From Chryseobacterium artocarpi (GTDB taxonomy: Bacteria; Bacteroidota; Bacteroidia; Flavobacteriales; Weeksellaceae): a stretch of 64,000 bases of DNA. Position 1 is the stretch's first letter. Every line of letters begins with the position of its first letter. This document shows, one piece after another, positions 43,219 to 52,307 of this stretch. The position numbers and the translations under genes are program-made. Location: contig NZ_MAYH01000051.1 of assembly GCF_001684975.1 (NCBI RefSeq), positions 1 through 64,000 of the forward strand, read 5' to 3'. The notes below the pieces were generated by a model. The model was not told the DNA's origin. It saw only the letters and a program-made list of their open reading frames with translations, and did not search any database.

Positions 43219-44118
43219 CTATTTTTTGTTTAAAACCGCTTTGGGCAATGGAACATATTCCTGATCATCACCAGGAACCAAAGGAAACGCATCATGGTTC
43301 TGGTCATGCCAGTTTACCTTTGCCTGATCAATGATTTCCCTATCGGAATTCACAAAATTCCAGAATATAAATCGTTCTTCATCAAAAGGTTCTCCTCCAA
43401 AAAGATAAATCGTACCGTTTTCACTCATGTCAAATTCACAAAGTTTTGTGTCCTTGGCAATCATCAACTGTTTTGAACCATAAGAGTTGCCATCCGTAGT
43501 TACTGTTCCTTCCAAAACATACATTGCAGCTTCACCATAAAGGTCTTTACCAATACTTATTTTCTTCGGTTCTTTAGTTTTAATTTCAATAAAGAATAAT
43601 TTACTGTGTACCGGGACAAGAGATTTTTTGCCAAATGCTTCTCCTGCAATGAGCTTATACTGAACTCCGTCTTCTTCCCAAACAGGAATATCATCAGCTT
43701 CAATATGATGAAAAGTGGGCTCGGATTGCTCAAGATGCTTGGGAAGACCTACCCAGATCTGAAATCCGTGAAGTCTTTTATCGCTGTGTCTTAAATATTC
43801 TGGTGTTCTTTCAGAGTGTACCACTCCTTTACCGGCAGTCATCCAGTTTACAGCACCCGGTTTTATTTCTATGGCATTTCCAATGCTGTCTCTGTGGAAA
43901 ATAGATCCTTCAAGCAGATAAGTCAGTGTGGATAATCCTACATGTGGATGTGGGGGAACATCAAGGTTTTGATAATCCTTTAATTCCGAAGGTCCCATAT
44001 GATCAATAAAAACAAAAGGACCAACAGCTCTTTTTTCACGAAAGGGAAGAAGTCTTCCTACCAGAAAATTTCCTATATCTGCGGCCTTTTCTTCGATGAT
44101 AAGTCCAATATTTGACAT
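43219..44118 (-). CDS. Pirin-family protein 1
   Basis: 299 residues. The N-terminal cupin has the metal-binding HPHVGLSTLTYLLEGSIFHRDSIG and KGVVHSER, and the C-terminal cupin follows. In bacteria, pirins can be quercetinase-like or regulators; the role here is unknown. It precedes the FMN reductase gene. A second pirin gene lies at 44641. Confidence 0.93.
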   Translation of the reverse strand: MSNIGLIIEEKAADIGNFLVGRLLPFREKRAVGPFVFIDHMGPSELKDYQNLDVPPHPHVGLSTLTYLLEGSIFHRDSIGNAIEIKPGAVNWMTAGKGVVHSERTPEYLRHSDKRLHGFQIWVGLPKHLEQSEPTFHHIEADDIPVWEEDGVQYKLIAGEAFGKKSLVPVHSKLFFIEIKTKEPKKISIGKDLYGEAAMYVLEGTVTTDGNSYGSKQLMIAKDTKLCEFDMSENGTIYLFGGEPFDEERFIFWNFVNSDREIIDQAKVNWHDQNHDAFPLVPGDDQEYVPLPKAVLNKK

Positions 44119-44162
44119 AATGATGTAATGCTTTTAAAGTTTAATTAAGTGTATATAAAAGT

Positions 44163-44474
44163 CTAAAGTTTATCGTATGCATTAAATTTTTCATCAACGA
44201 TACGCTTCCATTCAGGGTGCTTTTTAATGAAGGCAAAAACGTAAGGACAGAATGGAAGAAGCTTTTTGCCACTTTCTTCAATGTAATGAAGTGTTTTTTC
44301 CACTACTGCCGCCGCCGCACCGGTTCCAGCCAGTTCAGGCTCTGCTTCAGTATGTATCAAGGAAATCTGATGAGATGTTTCATGATAATCAATAAAGGCA
44401 TAATGCCCATTGAATTCTATTTCAAATCTTTTTTCCGTTTTTACAAGTGGAATGTTTTCAAATTCAGTTTTCAT
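44163..44474 (-). CDS. YjdJ-like GNAT acetyltransferase 2
   Basis: 103 residues. YAFIDYHETSHQISLIHTEAEPELAGTGAAAAVVEKTLHYIEESGKKLLPFCPYVFAFIKKHPEW; the end PFCPYVFAFIKKHPEW is diagnostic of the YjdJ-type N-acetyltransferases. It is a paralogue of the protein at 41602 and sits upstream of the pirin 1 gene. Confidence 0.85.
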   Translation of the reverse strand: MKTEFENIPLVKTEKRFEIEFNGHYAFIDYHETSHQISLIHTEAEPELAGTGAAAAVVEKTLHYIEESGKKLLPFCPYVFAFIKKHPEWKRIVDEKFNAYDKL

Positions 44475-44640
44475 AATTTATGTATTAAAAAGTTTGGATT
44501 TTTATAAGAGATCAGAATTTGTAGTTTATTGTTTACAATATTAAATTCTGATCTCTTATGTTTAATCCGTTATAATTGTATATTATAAAGTTAGTAAAAA
44601 AGGAATAATTAAAGATTAAGATAAATTTAATTCTAATTTT

Positions 44641-45519
44641 TTAATCTTCTAAATAACCAAATTTCCCGGTGTTGAAGTCCTCAAAAGCTTGCATGATTTC
44701 CTCTCTGGAGTTCATTACAAATGGTCCGTGAGGGAATATAGGTTCATTGATAGGTTCACCACTGATGATTAAAACTACCGCATTTTCATTTGCCTGAATA
44801 GTGAATGTCTCACCTTCATTTTTAAACAAAGCAAAATGATCAGCTTTTACATGTTCTTCTCCATTAATTGTGATATTTCCCTCAATAACCAAGGCTGCTG
44901 TATTGAAGTGAGCAGGGAAATTAAATTCTGCTTTACCTCCTGCTTTAAGCTTTGCATTCATCATGTGAACGGGAGTGAAAGTAAATGCAGGACCTTTATG
45001 CCCATCATATTCTCCAGCGATAAGCTCTATGAATCCGTTTTCGCCAAGGTCAATTCTTTCCATATTTGAATTTTCAATTGCCTGGTATTTTGGATTGCTC
45101 ATTTTGTCTTTTGCAGGAAGATTTACCCAAAGCTGAACCATTTGAAAGATTCCGCCTTCTTTTGCCCATTCCGTTTCATGATACTCTTTGTGAAGAATTC
45201 CCTTTGCGGCAGTCATCCACTGTACATCACCCTGTCCGATGATTCCTCCTCCGCCAGCGCTGTCATGGTGTTCTACTTTTCCGTTATATGCTATCGTTAC
45301 TGTTTCAAAGCCTCTGTGTGGATGAACGCCTACACCTTTTGGTCTGTCCGAACCATTGAAGTGGAATTTTGAATTATAGTCAAGCATAATGAACGGATCC
45401 ATTCTTTTCATATCTAATCCAGGTACACCCGGAATAAAATTATGAACTCTAAATCCATCGCCTACAAAATGTGCAGGTCTTGGTGCTACTACTGTTTGTA
45501 CTTTTTTAGTTGTCATCAT
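44641..45519 (-). CDS. Pirin-family protein 2
   Basis: 292 residues with the cupin signature GVHPHRGFETVTIAYNGKVEHHDSAGGGGIIGQGDVQWMTAAKGILHKEYH. Closer to the canonical bacterial YhhW-type pirins than the copy at 43219. Two diverged pirins in one neighbourhood suggest different roles. Its own transcript; downstream is the GNAT 2 gene. Confidence 0.93.
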   Translation of the reverse strand: MMTTKKVQTVVAPRPAHFVGDGFRVHNFIPGVPGLDMKRMDPFIMLDYNSKFHFNGSDRPKGVGVHPHRGFETVTIAYNGKVEHHDSAGGGGIIGQGDVQWMTAAKGILHKEYHETEWAKEGGIFQMVQLWVNLPAKDKMSNPKYQAIENSNMERIDLGENGFIELIAGEYDGHKGPAFTFTPVHMMNAKLKAGGKAEFNFPAHFNTAALVIEGNITINGEEHVKADHFALFKNEGETFTIQANENAVVLIISGEPINEPIFPHGPFVMNSREEIMQAFEDFNTGKFGYLED

Positions 45520-45671
45520 ATTGTTGATTTTATATACACAAAAATACCACAGCTAAGAGGAAAAAACATTGATCTGTGATAAGATCGATAGGGGACTGAA
45601 AGTGAAAAGTATGAATGCGAAAAGTAAATAAATTTTTAAAAGCATCTGTTTAAACTTATATTAAAATATCA

Positions 45672-47075
45672 TTATTCTTCTTTAGATTTCATATTTTTTC
45701 CATCTGAAATATGTAACCTTCTAAAGACTAATCCTGATAAAATTGTCAGTATTCCTACGGTTAGAAAAGTATATCGGAAAGCATTATGAGTCTCTCCTTT
45801 GATGAGATCCGAATTTTCAAATATTTTTAAAACGATCAATCCAAACGCAATTCCAAATCCGATGGCTAGTTGCTGATTTACAGAAATTAATGAATTACCA
45901 CTGCTGGTTTGGAAATTTCGAAGATCAGCAATAGAAATAGTGTTCATAGAGGTAAATTGTATAGAGTTGAAGAAACCTAAAACAGCAATAATTGGAATAA
46001 ACCAATATAAAGAGGTGTGAATATCAGGAATTGCAAGCATACAGATCAATGTTCCGATGATAAAGGTATTGATCATTAATGTCTGGCGGTATCCATATTT
46101 ATCAAGGATTTTAATAACAGAGGATTTTCCGAATATCGCCGTTAAAGCCATAGGTGCGATGATCCAGCCTGAAGTTACAGCAGATTGCTTATAAGCAATT
46201 TGGATCATCAATGGAAGTAATAAAGGAACAGAGCTGATTCCTAATCTTGTGGCAAGATTTCCTACAATTCCTACACGGAAAGTTCTTACCTGAAACAGGT
46301 TTAAAGGGAAAATAGGATGTCCTTCTTTTTTTGCATGTTTATAGTAATAATAAAGAAACAGGAAGCCAAGGATAAATACTATGAGGACTGGCGTTATATT
46401 TTGCATGTCTCCGAAAAGTTCTAAAGAAACGGAAAGCAGGAGAGAGGCTGCTGCAAAGATTAAGAAGCCTTTGAAATCAAAATCTACATCATCAGATTTA
46501 TAATCAGGCATAAACTTTAATCCTAAAATAATACCTAAAACGCCAATCGGAATATTGATCAGAAATATCCAGTGCCAGGAAAGATAATCTACCATATAGC
46601 CACCCACCAACGGACCGAGAACCGGACCGATAAGTGCCGGAATAATAGCAAAATTCATAGCCTTAAGTAATTCGTTCTTATCAAAGGTCTTGATAAGTGC
46701 TAATTTTCCAACCGGAGTCATCAGGCTTCCTCCCACCCCCTGAATAACTCTTGAGATTACCAAATGAGTAAGGTTTTGTGATAAAGAACAAAACAATGAA
46801 CCTAAACTGAATAATATCAATGAGAAGATAAATACTTTTTTAGTCCCGAATCTATCAGCAAGGAACCCACTTGCCGGCATAAAAACGGCTAATGTCAGAA
46901 CATAACTGATAATAGCATTCTGCATATTTAAAGGAGATTCATGAAGGTCCTTTGCGATGGAAGGAAGAGACGTGTTCAGAATCGTAGAATCCAGCATTTG
47001 CATAAAAATAGCAGTAGCCAGAATGAGTGGTAGAATTTTCTTTACTGAATTCTGTTGAGGATTTGTTTCTATCAT
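45672..47075 (-). CDS. DHA2-family MFS drug/proton antiporter
   Basis: 467 residues, hydrophobic throughout, with 14 predicted helices. LDSTILNTSLPSIAKDLHESP near the start is the DHA2 motif D1-like region; FLADRFGTKKVFIFSL is motif A; FLINIPIGVLGIILG follows. HsrA/EmrB-like multidrug efflux is likely. It forms its own unit with the stress/redox genes downstream. Confidence 0.9.
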   Translation of the reverse strand: MIETNPQQNSVKKILPLILATAIFMQMLDSTILNTSLPSIAKDLHESPLNMQNAIISYVLTLAVFMPASGFLADRFGTKKVFIFSLILFSLGSLFCSLSQNLTHLVISRVIQGVGGSLMTPVGKLALIKTFDKNELLKAMNFAIIPALIGPVLGPLVGGYMVDYLSWHWIFLINIPIGVLGIILGLKFMPDYKSDDVDFDFKGFLIFAAASLLLSVSLELFGDMQNITPVLIVFILGFLFLYYYYKHAKKEGHPIFPLNLFQVRTFRVGIVGNLATRLGISSVPLLLPLMIQIAYKQSAVTSGWIIAPMALTAIFGKSSVIKILDKYGYRQTLMINTFIIGTLICMLAIPDIHTSLYWFIPIIAVLGFFNSIQFTSMNTISIADLRNFQTSSGNSLISVNQQLAIGFGIAFGLIVLKIFENSDLIKGETHNAFRYTFLTVGILTILSGLVFRRLHISDGKNMKSKEE

Positions 47076-47180
47076 TTTGTGTAGGCTGAAATATTTAAAA
47101 ATTTCCAGACTTATTTAATTTGAAAAAATACTTGCTTTAAGCATCTTGATTCTTACATAAAGAAATCCCTATAAAATTAA

Positions 47181-47210
47181 AAAAGTCCTGCGAAATATCA
47201 CAGGACTTTT
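47181..47210 (-). terminator. Terminator after the hypothetical secreted gene
   Basis: AAAAGTCCTG / CAGGACTTTT (47181-47190, 47201-47210), just beyond the stop at 47215. Confidence 0.8.
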
Positions 47211-47214
47211 TGAT

Positions 47215-48027
47215 TTATTTTCTAGGCTTTTCTACTCCTTTCCATTCATCACCGGCTTTTCTATACTGGCTTAGAGTGAAATTTTTGAAATCCTTGGTTT
47301 TATATTCAATATTATCGGTATTCTGTTCGAAAGGCATAATGTAATAATATTCTAAGTCTGTTTTATCAGATTTGTTTCCTTTTTTCACAGAAGGAACATA
47401 TTTAGAGAATTTATAACTTGGAAGATATTGTTTTAATCTTGTGTAAAATGCTTTATCATCTTTCTCACTAGGAATGATATCAACAATATTTAAGTCATCT
47501 TTTTTCTTATCAATCCAAAGGTAATACGTCTTTTCTTCCCCTATGTTTCTGTTAAAAGAATTGAACGCAAATAATTCTTTCGGAACTAGTTCTTTGATTT
47601 TTTCAGGATCAACCTTTGTGTAATATTGTCCTTTTGAAGGGTCTACATATGTTTCAAGGTTATACATTAAAACAGAGTTGTTTTCAAATTTCTTATTTTT
47701 AAAATATTGATTTAAAGATAATTCTGCAGTTGCTCTAAGTTCCTTTCCTCTGCTGTCTAATTTTTTTGTAGGATTCTGAGGGTTTACATACTTTACAAAT
47801 TCATATAAAACGATAGGCTTGATGTCCTTAAGGTGAGGATACGTTTTAAGTTGCTCAGCTGTTACCAACCAGTAAAATTGTTGATAGTAATCGTCTTTAT
47901 CAGCGTCTTTCACAGTTTTATAAGCCAAAGCAAGCTTTTTGGAGTTCAGGTATTTGCCATATTTTCCCTGTCCAAAAGCAAAACTGATGGTTAATAAGGC
48001 AAATAAAACAGTAAGGTTTCTTCTCAT
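47215..48027 (-). CDS. Secreted hypothetical protein
   Basis: 270 residues from ATG 48027 (MRRNLTVLFALLTISFAFGQ signal peptide; a longer frame to 48057 is less likely). Rest is charged with YY-rich segments (YYQQFYWLVTAEQLKTYPHLKDIKP, KTYYLWIDKKKDDLNIVDIIPSE, YYYIMPFEQNTDNIEYKTKDFKNF). No family recognised; periplasmic or surface location inferred. A minus-strand -7 element (TATATTTG, 48055-48062) lies about 30 bases upstream. Confidence 0.6.
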   Translation of the reverse strand: MRRNLTVLFALLTISFAFGQGKYGKYLNSKKLALAYKTVKDADKDDYYQQFYWLVTAEQLKTYPHLKDIKPIVLYEFVKYVNPQNPTKKLDSRGKELRATAELSLNQYFKNKKFENNSVLMYNLETYVDPSKGQYYTKVDPEKIKELVPKELFAFNSFNRNIGEEKTYYLWIDKKKDDLNIVDIIPSEKDDKAFYTRLKQYLPSYKFSKYVPSVKKGNKSDKTDLEYYYIMPFEQNTDNIEYKTKDFKNFTLSQYRKAGDEWKGVEKPRK

Positions 48028-48057
48028 TTTTTTATAATTGATATTTTCGATTTCCAA

Positions 48058-48464
48058 ATATAATTATTTATTAGATATTATTTTTGATTGTCAGTTAAAT
48101 TATCCCATATTGTTATTGTTAATTCAAAAAATAATCCCGTATTACTACAGGATTAATAAATTGTTGTGGTAGAATTTTGAAACTGAAATTTACACTATCT
48201 ATTATGCAATTTGAATTTTAAACTCAAAGCTTTGATACACAATTGTCAATTAATATTATTCGATAATTACCTGATTGTATAAATTAAACGCCGTGTTTTC
48301 AGAAATATTTTACCTTTATTCAGATATATATACTTTGCTGAGTGATACACCTGACGATCTCAAAAAATGCAAGTTTTAAGAAAATCCCTGTAAATCCAGC
48401 ATTAAAATTTATTCATCTAAAATTGATCATTCACTATTAATCTATTAAGTTTAATCTCATATCT
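48058..48464. other. Intergenic region after asnB
   Basis: About 400 AT-rich bases. Carries the promoter of the 47215 gene at its left end and an imperfect hairpin near 48133-48154; I see no gene or known RNA. Confidence 0.4.
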
Positions 48465-50132
48465 TTAATATGATGTCTCATGCACTTTCACAGCTCTTCC
48501 GCTCGGGTCATTCATTTTTTTGAAAGCTTCGTCCCATTCTAAAGCGATAGGAGTGGAGCAGGCAACAGACGGAACAGACGGAACAGTTGAGGCTGCTGTT
48601 TCACTTGGGAAATGTTCCTCAAAAATTGTTCTGTATCTGTATTCTTCCTTGTTTTGCGGAGTGTTGAGTGGGAATCTGAATCGGGCATTAGTCATCATTT
48701 CATCTGTAACTTCTTTATCCGCGACTTCTTTTAAAGTATCAATCCATGAATATCCTACACCATCTGAAAACTGTTCTTTTTGTCTCCATACAATGGAGTC
48801 TGGGAGAAGGTCTTCAAAGGCTTTTCTTAATACCCATTTTTCAATTTTGCCTTCAGCAGTATTAATCATTTTATCCTGTGGGTTAATTGCCATGGCGATG
48901 TCCATAAATTCTTTGTCAAGGAAAGGAACTCGACCTTCTATTCCCCAGCTCATTAATGCTTTGTTAGCTCTTAAACAATCATAAAGGTGAAGTTTTCCAA
49001 GCTTTCTTACCGTTTCATCATGGAATTCCTTTGCGTTGGGAGCTTTGTGGAAATATAAATATCCACCAAACAACTCATCTGAACCTTCTCCGGAAAGAAC
49101 CATTTTGATTCCCATCGATTTGATTACTCTTGCTAAAAGATACATTGGGGTAGAAGCTCTGATCGTTGTTACATCATATGTCTCCAGATGGTAGATTACG
49201 TCACGTACAGCATCCAGTCCTTCCTGAACTGTAAAGTTAACCTCATGGTGAACAGATCCGATGTGTTCTGCTGCTTTTTGTGCTGCAGCCAAATCAGGAG
49301 ATCCTACAAGACCTACGGCAAAGCTGTGAAGTCGCGGATACCATGCTTCCTGAGTGTCACCACTTTCAATTCTCTGTCTGGCAAACTTAGCTGTGATAGC
49401 AGAAATTACAGAAGAATCCAGTCCTCCTGAAAGTAAAACTCCATAAGGTACGTCACTCATCAATTGTCTGTGAACAGCATCCTCAAGCCCTTTTCTTAAG
49501 GTAGCAATATCAGTTTTGTTGTCTTTTACGTGATCAAAACTTTCCCATTCTCTTGTATACCATTGCTGAAGTTCGCTGCCGTCCTTACTGTAAACAAGAT
49601 GTCCCGGTAAAAATGTTTCAATGGTTTTGCATACACCTTCCAGTGCTTTTAATTCTGAGGCAACATAATAGTTTCCGTTTTTATCCCAGCCTTGGTAAAG
49701 AGGGCAGATTCCCATATGATCTCTGGCAATAAGGTATACATCATTTTCAGTATCATATAACGAGAATGCAAAAATTCCATTCAGTTTTTCAACAAAGTCT
49801 TTTCCGTATTTTTTATAAAGAGCAAGGATTACTTCGCAGTCAGATTGAGTTTGAAACTCATAATCAGGAAATTCTTCTTTTAGTTCTCTATGGTTATAGA
49901 TTTCACCGTTTACTGCTAATACAACTTTTCCATCTTTGGTAAATAAGGGCTGTTTTCCTGAAGTAGGATCTACAATAGCTAATCTTTCATGAGAAAAAAC
50001 CACTTTTTCATCTTGAAAAACTCCACTCCAATCCGGTCCTCTATGACGGATTTTTTTTGACATTTCCAAAACCTGAGGTCTTAATATATCGGTTTTCTGT
50101 TTGGCGTCAAATAGACATACAATTCCACACAT
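48465..50132 (-). CDS. asnB: Asparagine synthetase B (glutamine-hydrolysing)
   Basis: 555 residues, the AsnB length. N-terminal class II glutaminase with catalytic Cys2 (MCGIVCLFD), RHRGPDWSG and the ATP-dependent synthetase domain with YGVLLSGGLDSSVISA (PP-loop) and VLSGEGSDELFGGYLYFHKAP. It makes asparagine from aspartate with glutamine and ATP. A Bacteroidota promoter with -7 at 50156-50163 and TTG at 50184-50186 drives it. Confidence 0.96.
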   Translation of the reverse strand: MCGIVCLFDAKQKTDILRPQVLEMSKKIRHRGPDWSGVFQDEKVVFSHERLAIVDPTSGKQPLFTKDGKVVLAVNGEIYNHRELKEEFPDYEFQTQSDCEVILALYKKYGKDFVEKLNGIFAFSLYDTENDVYLIARDHMGICPLYQGWDKNGNYYVASELKALEGVCKTIETFLPGHLVYSKDGSELQQWYTREWESFDHVKDNKTDIATLRKGLEDAVHRQLMSDVPYGVLLSGGLDSSVISAITAKFARQRIESGDTQEAWYPRLHSFAVGLVGSPDLAAAQKAAEHIGSVHHEVNFTVQEGLDAVRDVIYHLETYDVTTIRASTPMYLLARVIKSMGIKMVLSGEGSDELFGGYLYFHKAPNAKEFHDETVRKLGKLHLYDCLRANKALMSWGIEGRVPFLDKEFMDIAMAINPQDKMINTAEGKIEKWVLRKAFEDLLPDSIVWRQKEQFSDGVGYSWIDTLKEVADKEVTDEMMTNARFRFPLNTPQNKEEYRYRTIFEEHFPSETAASTVPSVPSVACSTPIALEWDEAFKKMNDPSGRAVKVHETSY

Positions 50133-50155
50133 ATTTTTATTATTTATTTATGGAA

Positions 50156-50186
50156 CAAAAGTATAAGTGACGTTTATAAATAACAA
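50156..50186 (-). promoter_or_regulatory. Promoter of asnB
   Basis: On the minus strand TTG (50186-50184), a 20-base spacer, then TACTTTTG (50163-50156): a full Bacteroidota -33/-7 pair, 24 bases before ATG 50132. Confidence 0.75.
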
Positions 50187-50456
50187 TTAAAAATTTAAAT
50201 AAGTTAATAATTTTCATTAATTAATTTATTTAAACGAAAATTATTAACTATTTATGAGAATTAGTATGTTTTTGATTGATTTTTTTCGTTAGCTTAAAAA
50301 TGATGATAATTTCCATACGAAATAAAAATGACATATTTATTAATCTATGGTAATTTATTATATGAATTTTAGCCCTTACTTTGTGGCTCGAAATAATTTT
50401 TTTTCATCATTTGTGTTTTTACCTTCTTGCAATTCTCATGCAAGAAGGTTTTGTTT
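50187..50456. other. Intergenic region with an isolated plus-strand terminator hairpin
   Basis: 11-bp stem ACCTTCTTGCA / TGCAAGAAGGT (50421-50431, 50439-50449) followed on the plus strand by TTTTGTTTTT, but on the minus strand by A-rich sequence. So the hairpin looks like a terminator for plus-strand transcription although no plus-strand gene precedes it. A partial -7 (TACTTTG, 50378-50384) lies upstream, which could begin a short RNA. Confidence 0.4.
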
Positions 50457-52124
50457 TTATTGAGTTCCTAATAAAATTCCTGAGACATTCCATGAACTGA
50501 AACTGGTTCCTTCTGTAGGTCCTTGCGGAATTTTTATTTGGACGGTATGTTTTCCTGCTTTTAAGTCTCCCAGAGGAATAAAATTTGGATTGGTTACTGT
50601 TCCCGGACACCAGTTTGATCTGCTGAGGTCTGAAGAAGAAAGCCCATCCTGAAAGTTTCCTGAAGCAGGGTTGTACAATCGGTAAGAACCGCAATCTGTT
50701 CTCCATGGTACAAAAGAAAAGACAGACTTGCCGTCTACAAAAATAGAATTGGTCTTAGGAACAAATTCATCACCATTTTCCCAGCCTCCATGTCCTGTTG
50801 TCGTATATCTTAGCTGAGCATTTTTTAAATCTTTATCCAAAGTAAAGTCTACAAGAAGTCCTTTATCCTGATTGAACATCGTTGAATAATCCTGTCCAGC
50901 CATTTCCATAATATTTAAAGTATTGAATAAAGGAATGGATACATTATTTTTATGAATCGCCTGATCACTTTTATGGATTGTGATTTCCAGACTTACTTTA
51001 TGTCCGCCTTTATCATAATTACCTATGAATGTTCCTATCCAAAGTTCCTTATTTGATAGTGAAGGCTTTAATTCTGTAATATCTTGTCGGAAAGGACTTA
51101 TAGTTTGCCAGTTCTTATCTTTGAGCTGAATATGATTGAACTTCTGAATTCCAAATGCTGTAAAGAATCTCATCATTTCCATTGCCGGAGCATAATTTTC
51201 TGTAGCAGCTATTCCATAATACTGTTTTCCATTTCCGTTTTCAAAGACAGGAAGGGTTTTTGCTCCCTTTTCTAATCCGTCAAAAAAAGATTTTTCCTTA
51301 TCCTGAGGAATGAAGAATACAGTTCCGGTTCTGTCATAAGCGTCACCATTGGATTGCTGTTTCAATTCTACAAAGATATTTTCACCTTCTGTTATAGCTG
51401 GAAATTTAATTTTTTTAAGAATAATGGTTCCGTTGGCATATCTTTTTACCTGATTGTCAGATTTTGATGCATCGGAAAAATTAATTATTTCATTGTCGAA
51501 AACTTTTAAAGTTGTAAATCGGCTTTTCCATAAAAGATCTTTATAGCTTAATGGATCTACTGATTGTACAGAACCTTTGATAATATTTTCGATTCCTGTA
51601 TTTTTAACCTTTTTGATTGAACTCGCTGTAATTAATGAATTTTTATTTCTTTCAACTTCTAAAACTAATCCTAAATTCTGTCCTAAAACAGATGGTCCTC
51701 CCTGTAATTTCAGATCATTGGTGTACCAAACCTCAATAGTATTGGAGTTTACTTTCGTAACTGCTTTTTTGCAGGTGTATCCAAGAATTTTTTTTGTTTC
51801 ATTAGTAAGCTCGAAATTCTGTTTTCCTACTGATTCAGAGTCAGAACTGGAAATAATTTCATCTGGTTTTAAAAAAGCATAGGAAAGAACGGTATTTGAT
51901 GGCTTTTCTACCTTTGTAATTTCAAAAGGGAAGGAGCTTTTTTGTTCTTTAATTGTACTATTAAGTATGAAATTATCTTTTTCGCTGATCCAGGCAATAG
52001 TCGTAGGCTGATCAGAGATTACTTTTCCGTTATAAGAACTGGTGTATTGAATTTCATAGGTCTGTGCAGACAACAGACATACAGAGAAAATGATTACTAT
52101 GCTCAATACAATTCTTTTATACAT
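50457..52124 (-). CDS. GLPGLI N-domain fused to a PNGase F-like domain
   Basis: 555 residues from ATG 52124 with a signal peptide (MYKRIVLSIVIIFSVCLLSAQ). The N-terminal half has GLPGLI-type features (KKILGYTCKKAVTK, IEVWYTNDL, GPSVLGQNLGLVLEV). The C-terminal half resembles peptide-N-glycosidase F: NGDAYDRTGTVFFIP (compare the EWDR of PNGase F; Asp about 264 aligns with catalytic Asp60), TTTGHGGWENGDEFVPKTNSIFVDG (candidate for the catalytic Glu206), and SRSNWCPGTV (compare GWCPG). It may release N-glycans from glycoproteins in the environment. The second catalytic Glu (Glu118 of PNGase F) is not clearly conserved. Family match from memory. Confidence 0.7.
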   Translation of the reverse strand: MYKRIVLSIVIIFSVCLLSAQTYEIQYTSSYNGKVISDQPTTIAWISEKDNFILNSTIKEQKSSFPFEITKVEKPSNTVLSYAFLKPDEIISSSDSESVGKQNFELTNETKKILGYTCKKAVTKVNSNTIEVWYTNDLKLQGGPSVLGQNLGLVLEVERNKNSLITASSIKKVKNTGIENIIKGSVQSVDPLSYKDLLWKSRFTTLKVFDNEIINFSDASKSDNQVKRYANGTIILKKIKFPAITEGENIFVELKQQSNGDAYDRTGTVFFIPQDKEKSFFDGLEKGAKTLPVFENGNGKQYYGIAATENYAPAMEMMRFFTAFGIQKFNHIQLKDKNWQTISPFRQDITELKPSLSNKELWIGTFIGNYDKGGHKVSLEITIHKSDQAIHKNNVSIPLFNTLNIMEMAGQDYSTMFNQDKGLLVDFTLDKDLKNAQLRYTTTGHGGWENGDEFVPKTNSIFVDGKSVFSFVPWRTDCGSYRLYNPASGNFQDGLSSSDLSRSNWCPGTVTNPNFIPLGDLKAGKHTVQIKIPQGPTEGTSFSSWNVSGILLGTQ

Positions 52125-52261
52125 ATCGGATAAGTTTACCATAGAGTTATTTAATTTGATAAACTAACTTTACAGTTCAAAACGGGTTTAATCTATAGAG
52201 TTAGTAGGGAATGAATGTAAAATGTTACACTTTATTTTTAAAAATTAACAGTTGAAAACAA

Positions 52262-52287
52262 AAAAACTACCCCATAGAGTAGTTTTT
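52262..52287 (-). terminator. Hairpin downstream of the RsmB-family gene
   Basis: AAAAACTAC / GTAGTTTTT (52262-52270, 52279-52287) just beyond the stop at 52308, minus strand. Confidence 0.7.
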
Positions 52288-52307
52288 ATATTGTATTTTA
52301 AGAGAGC

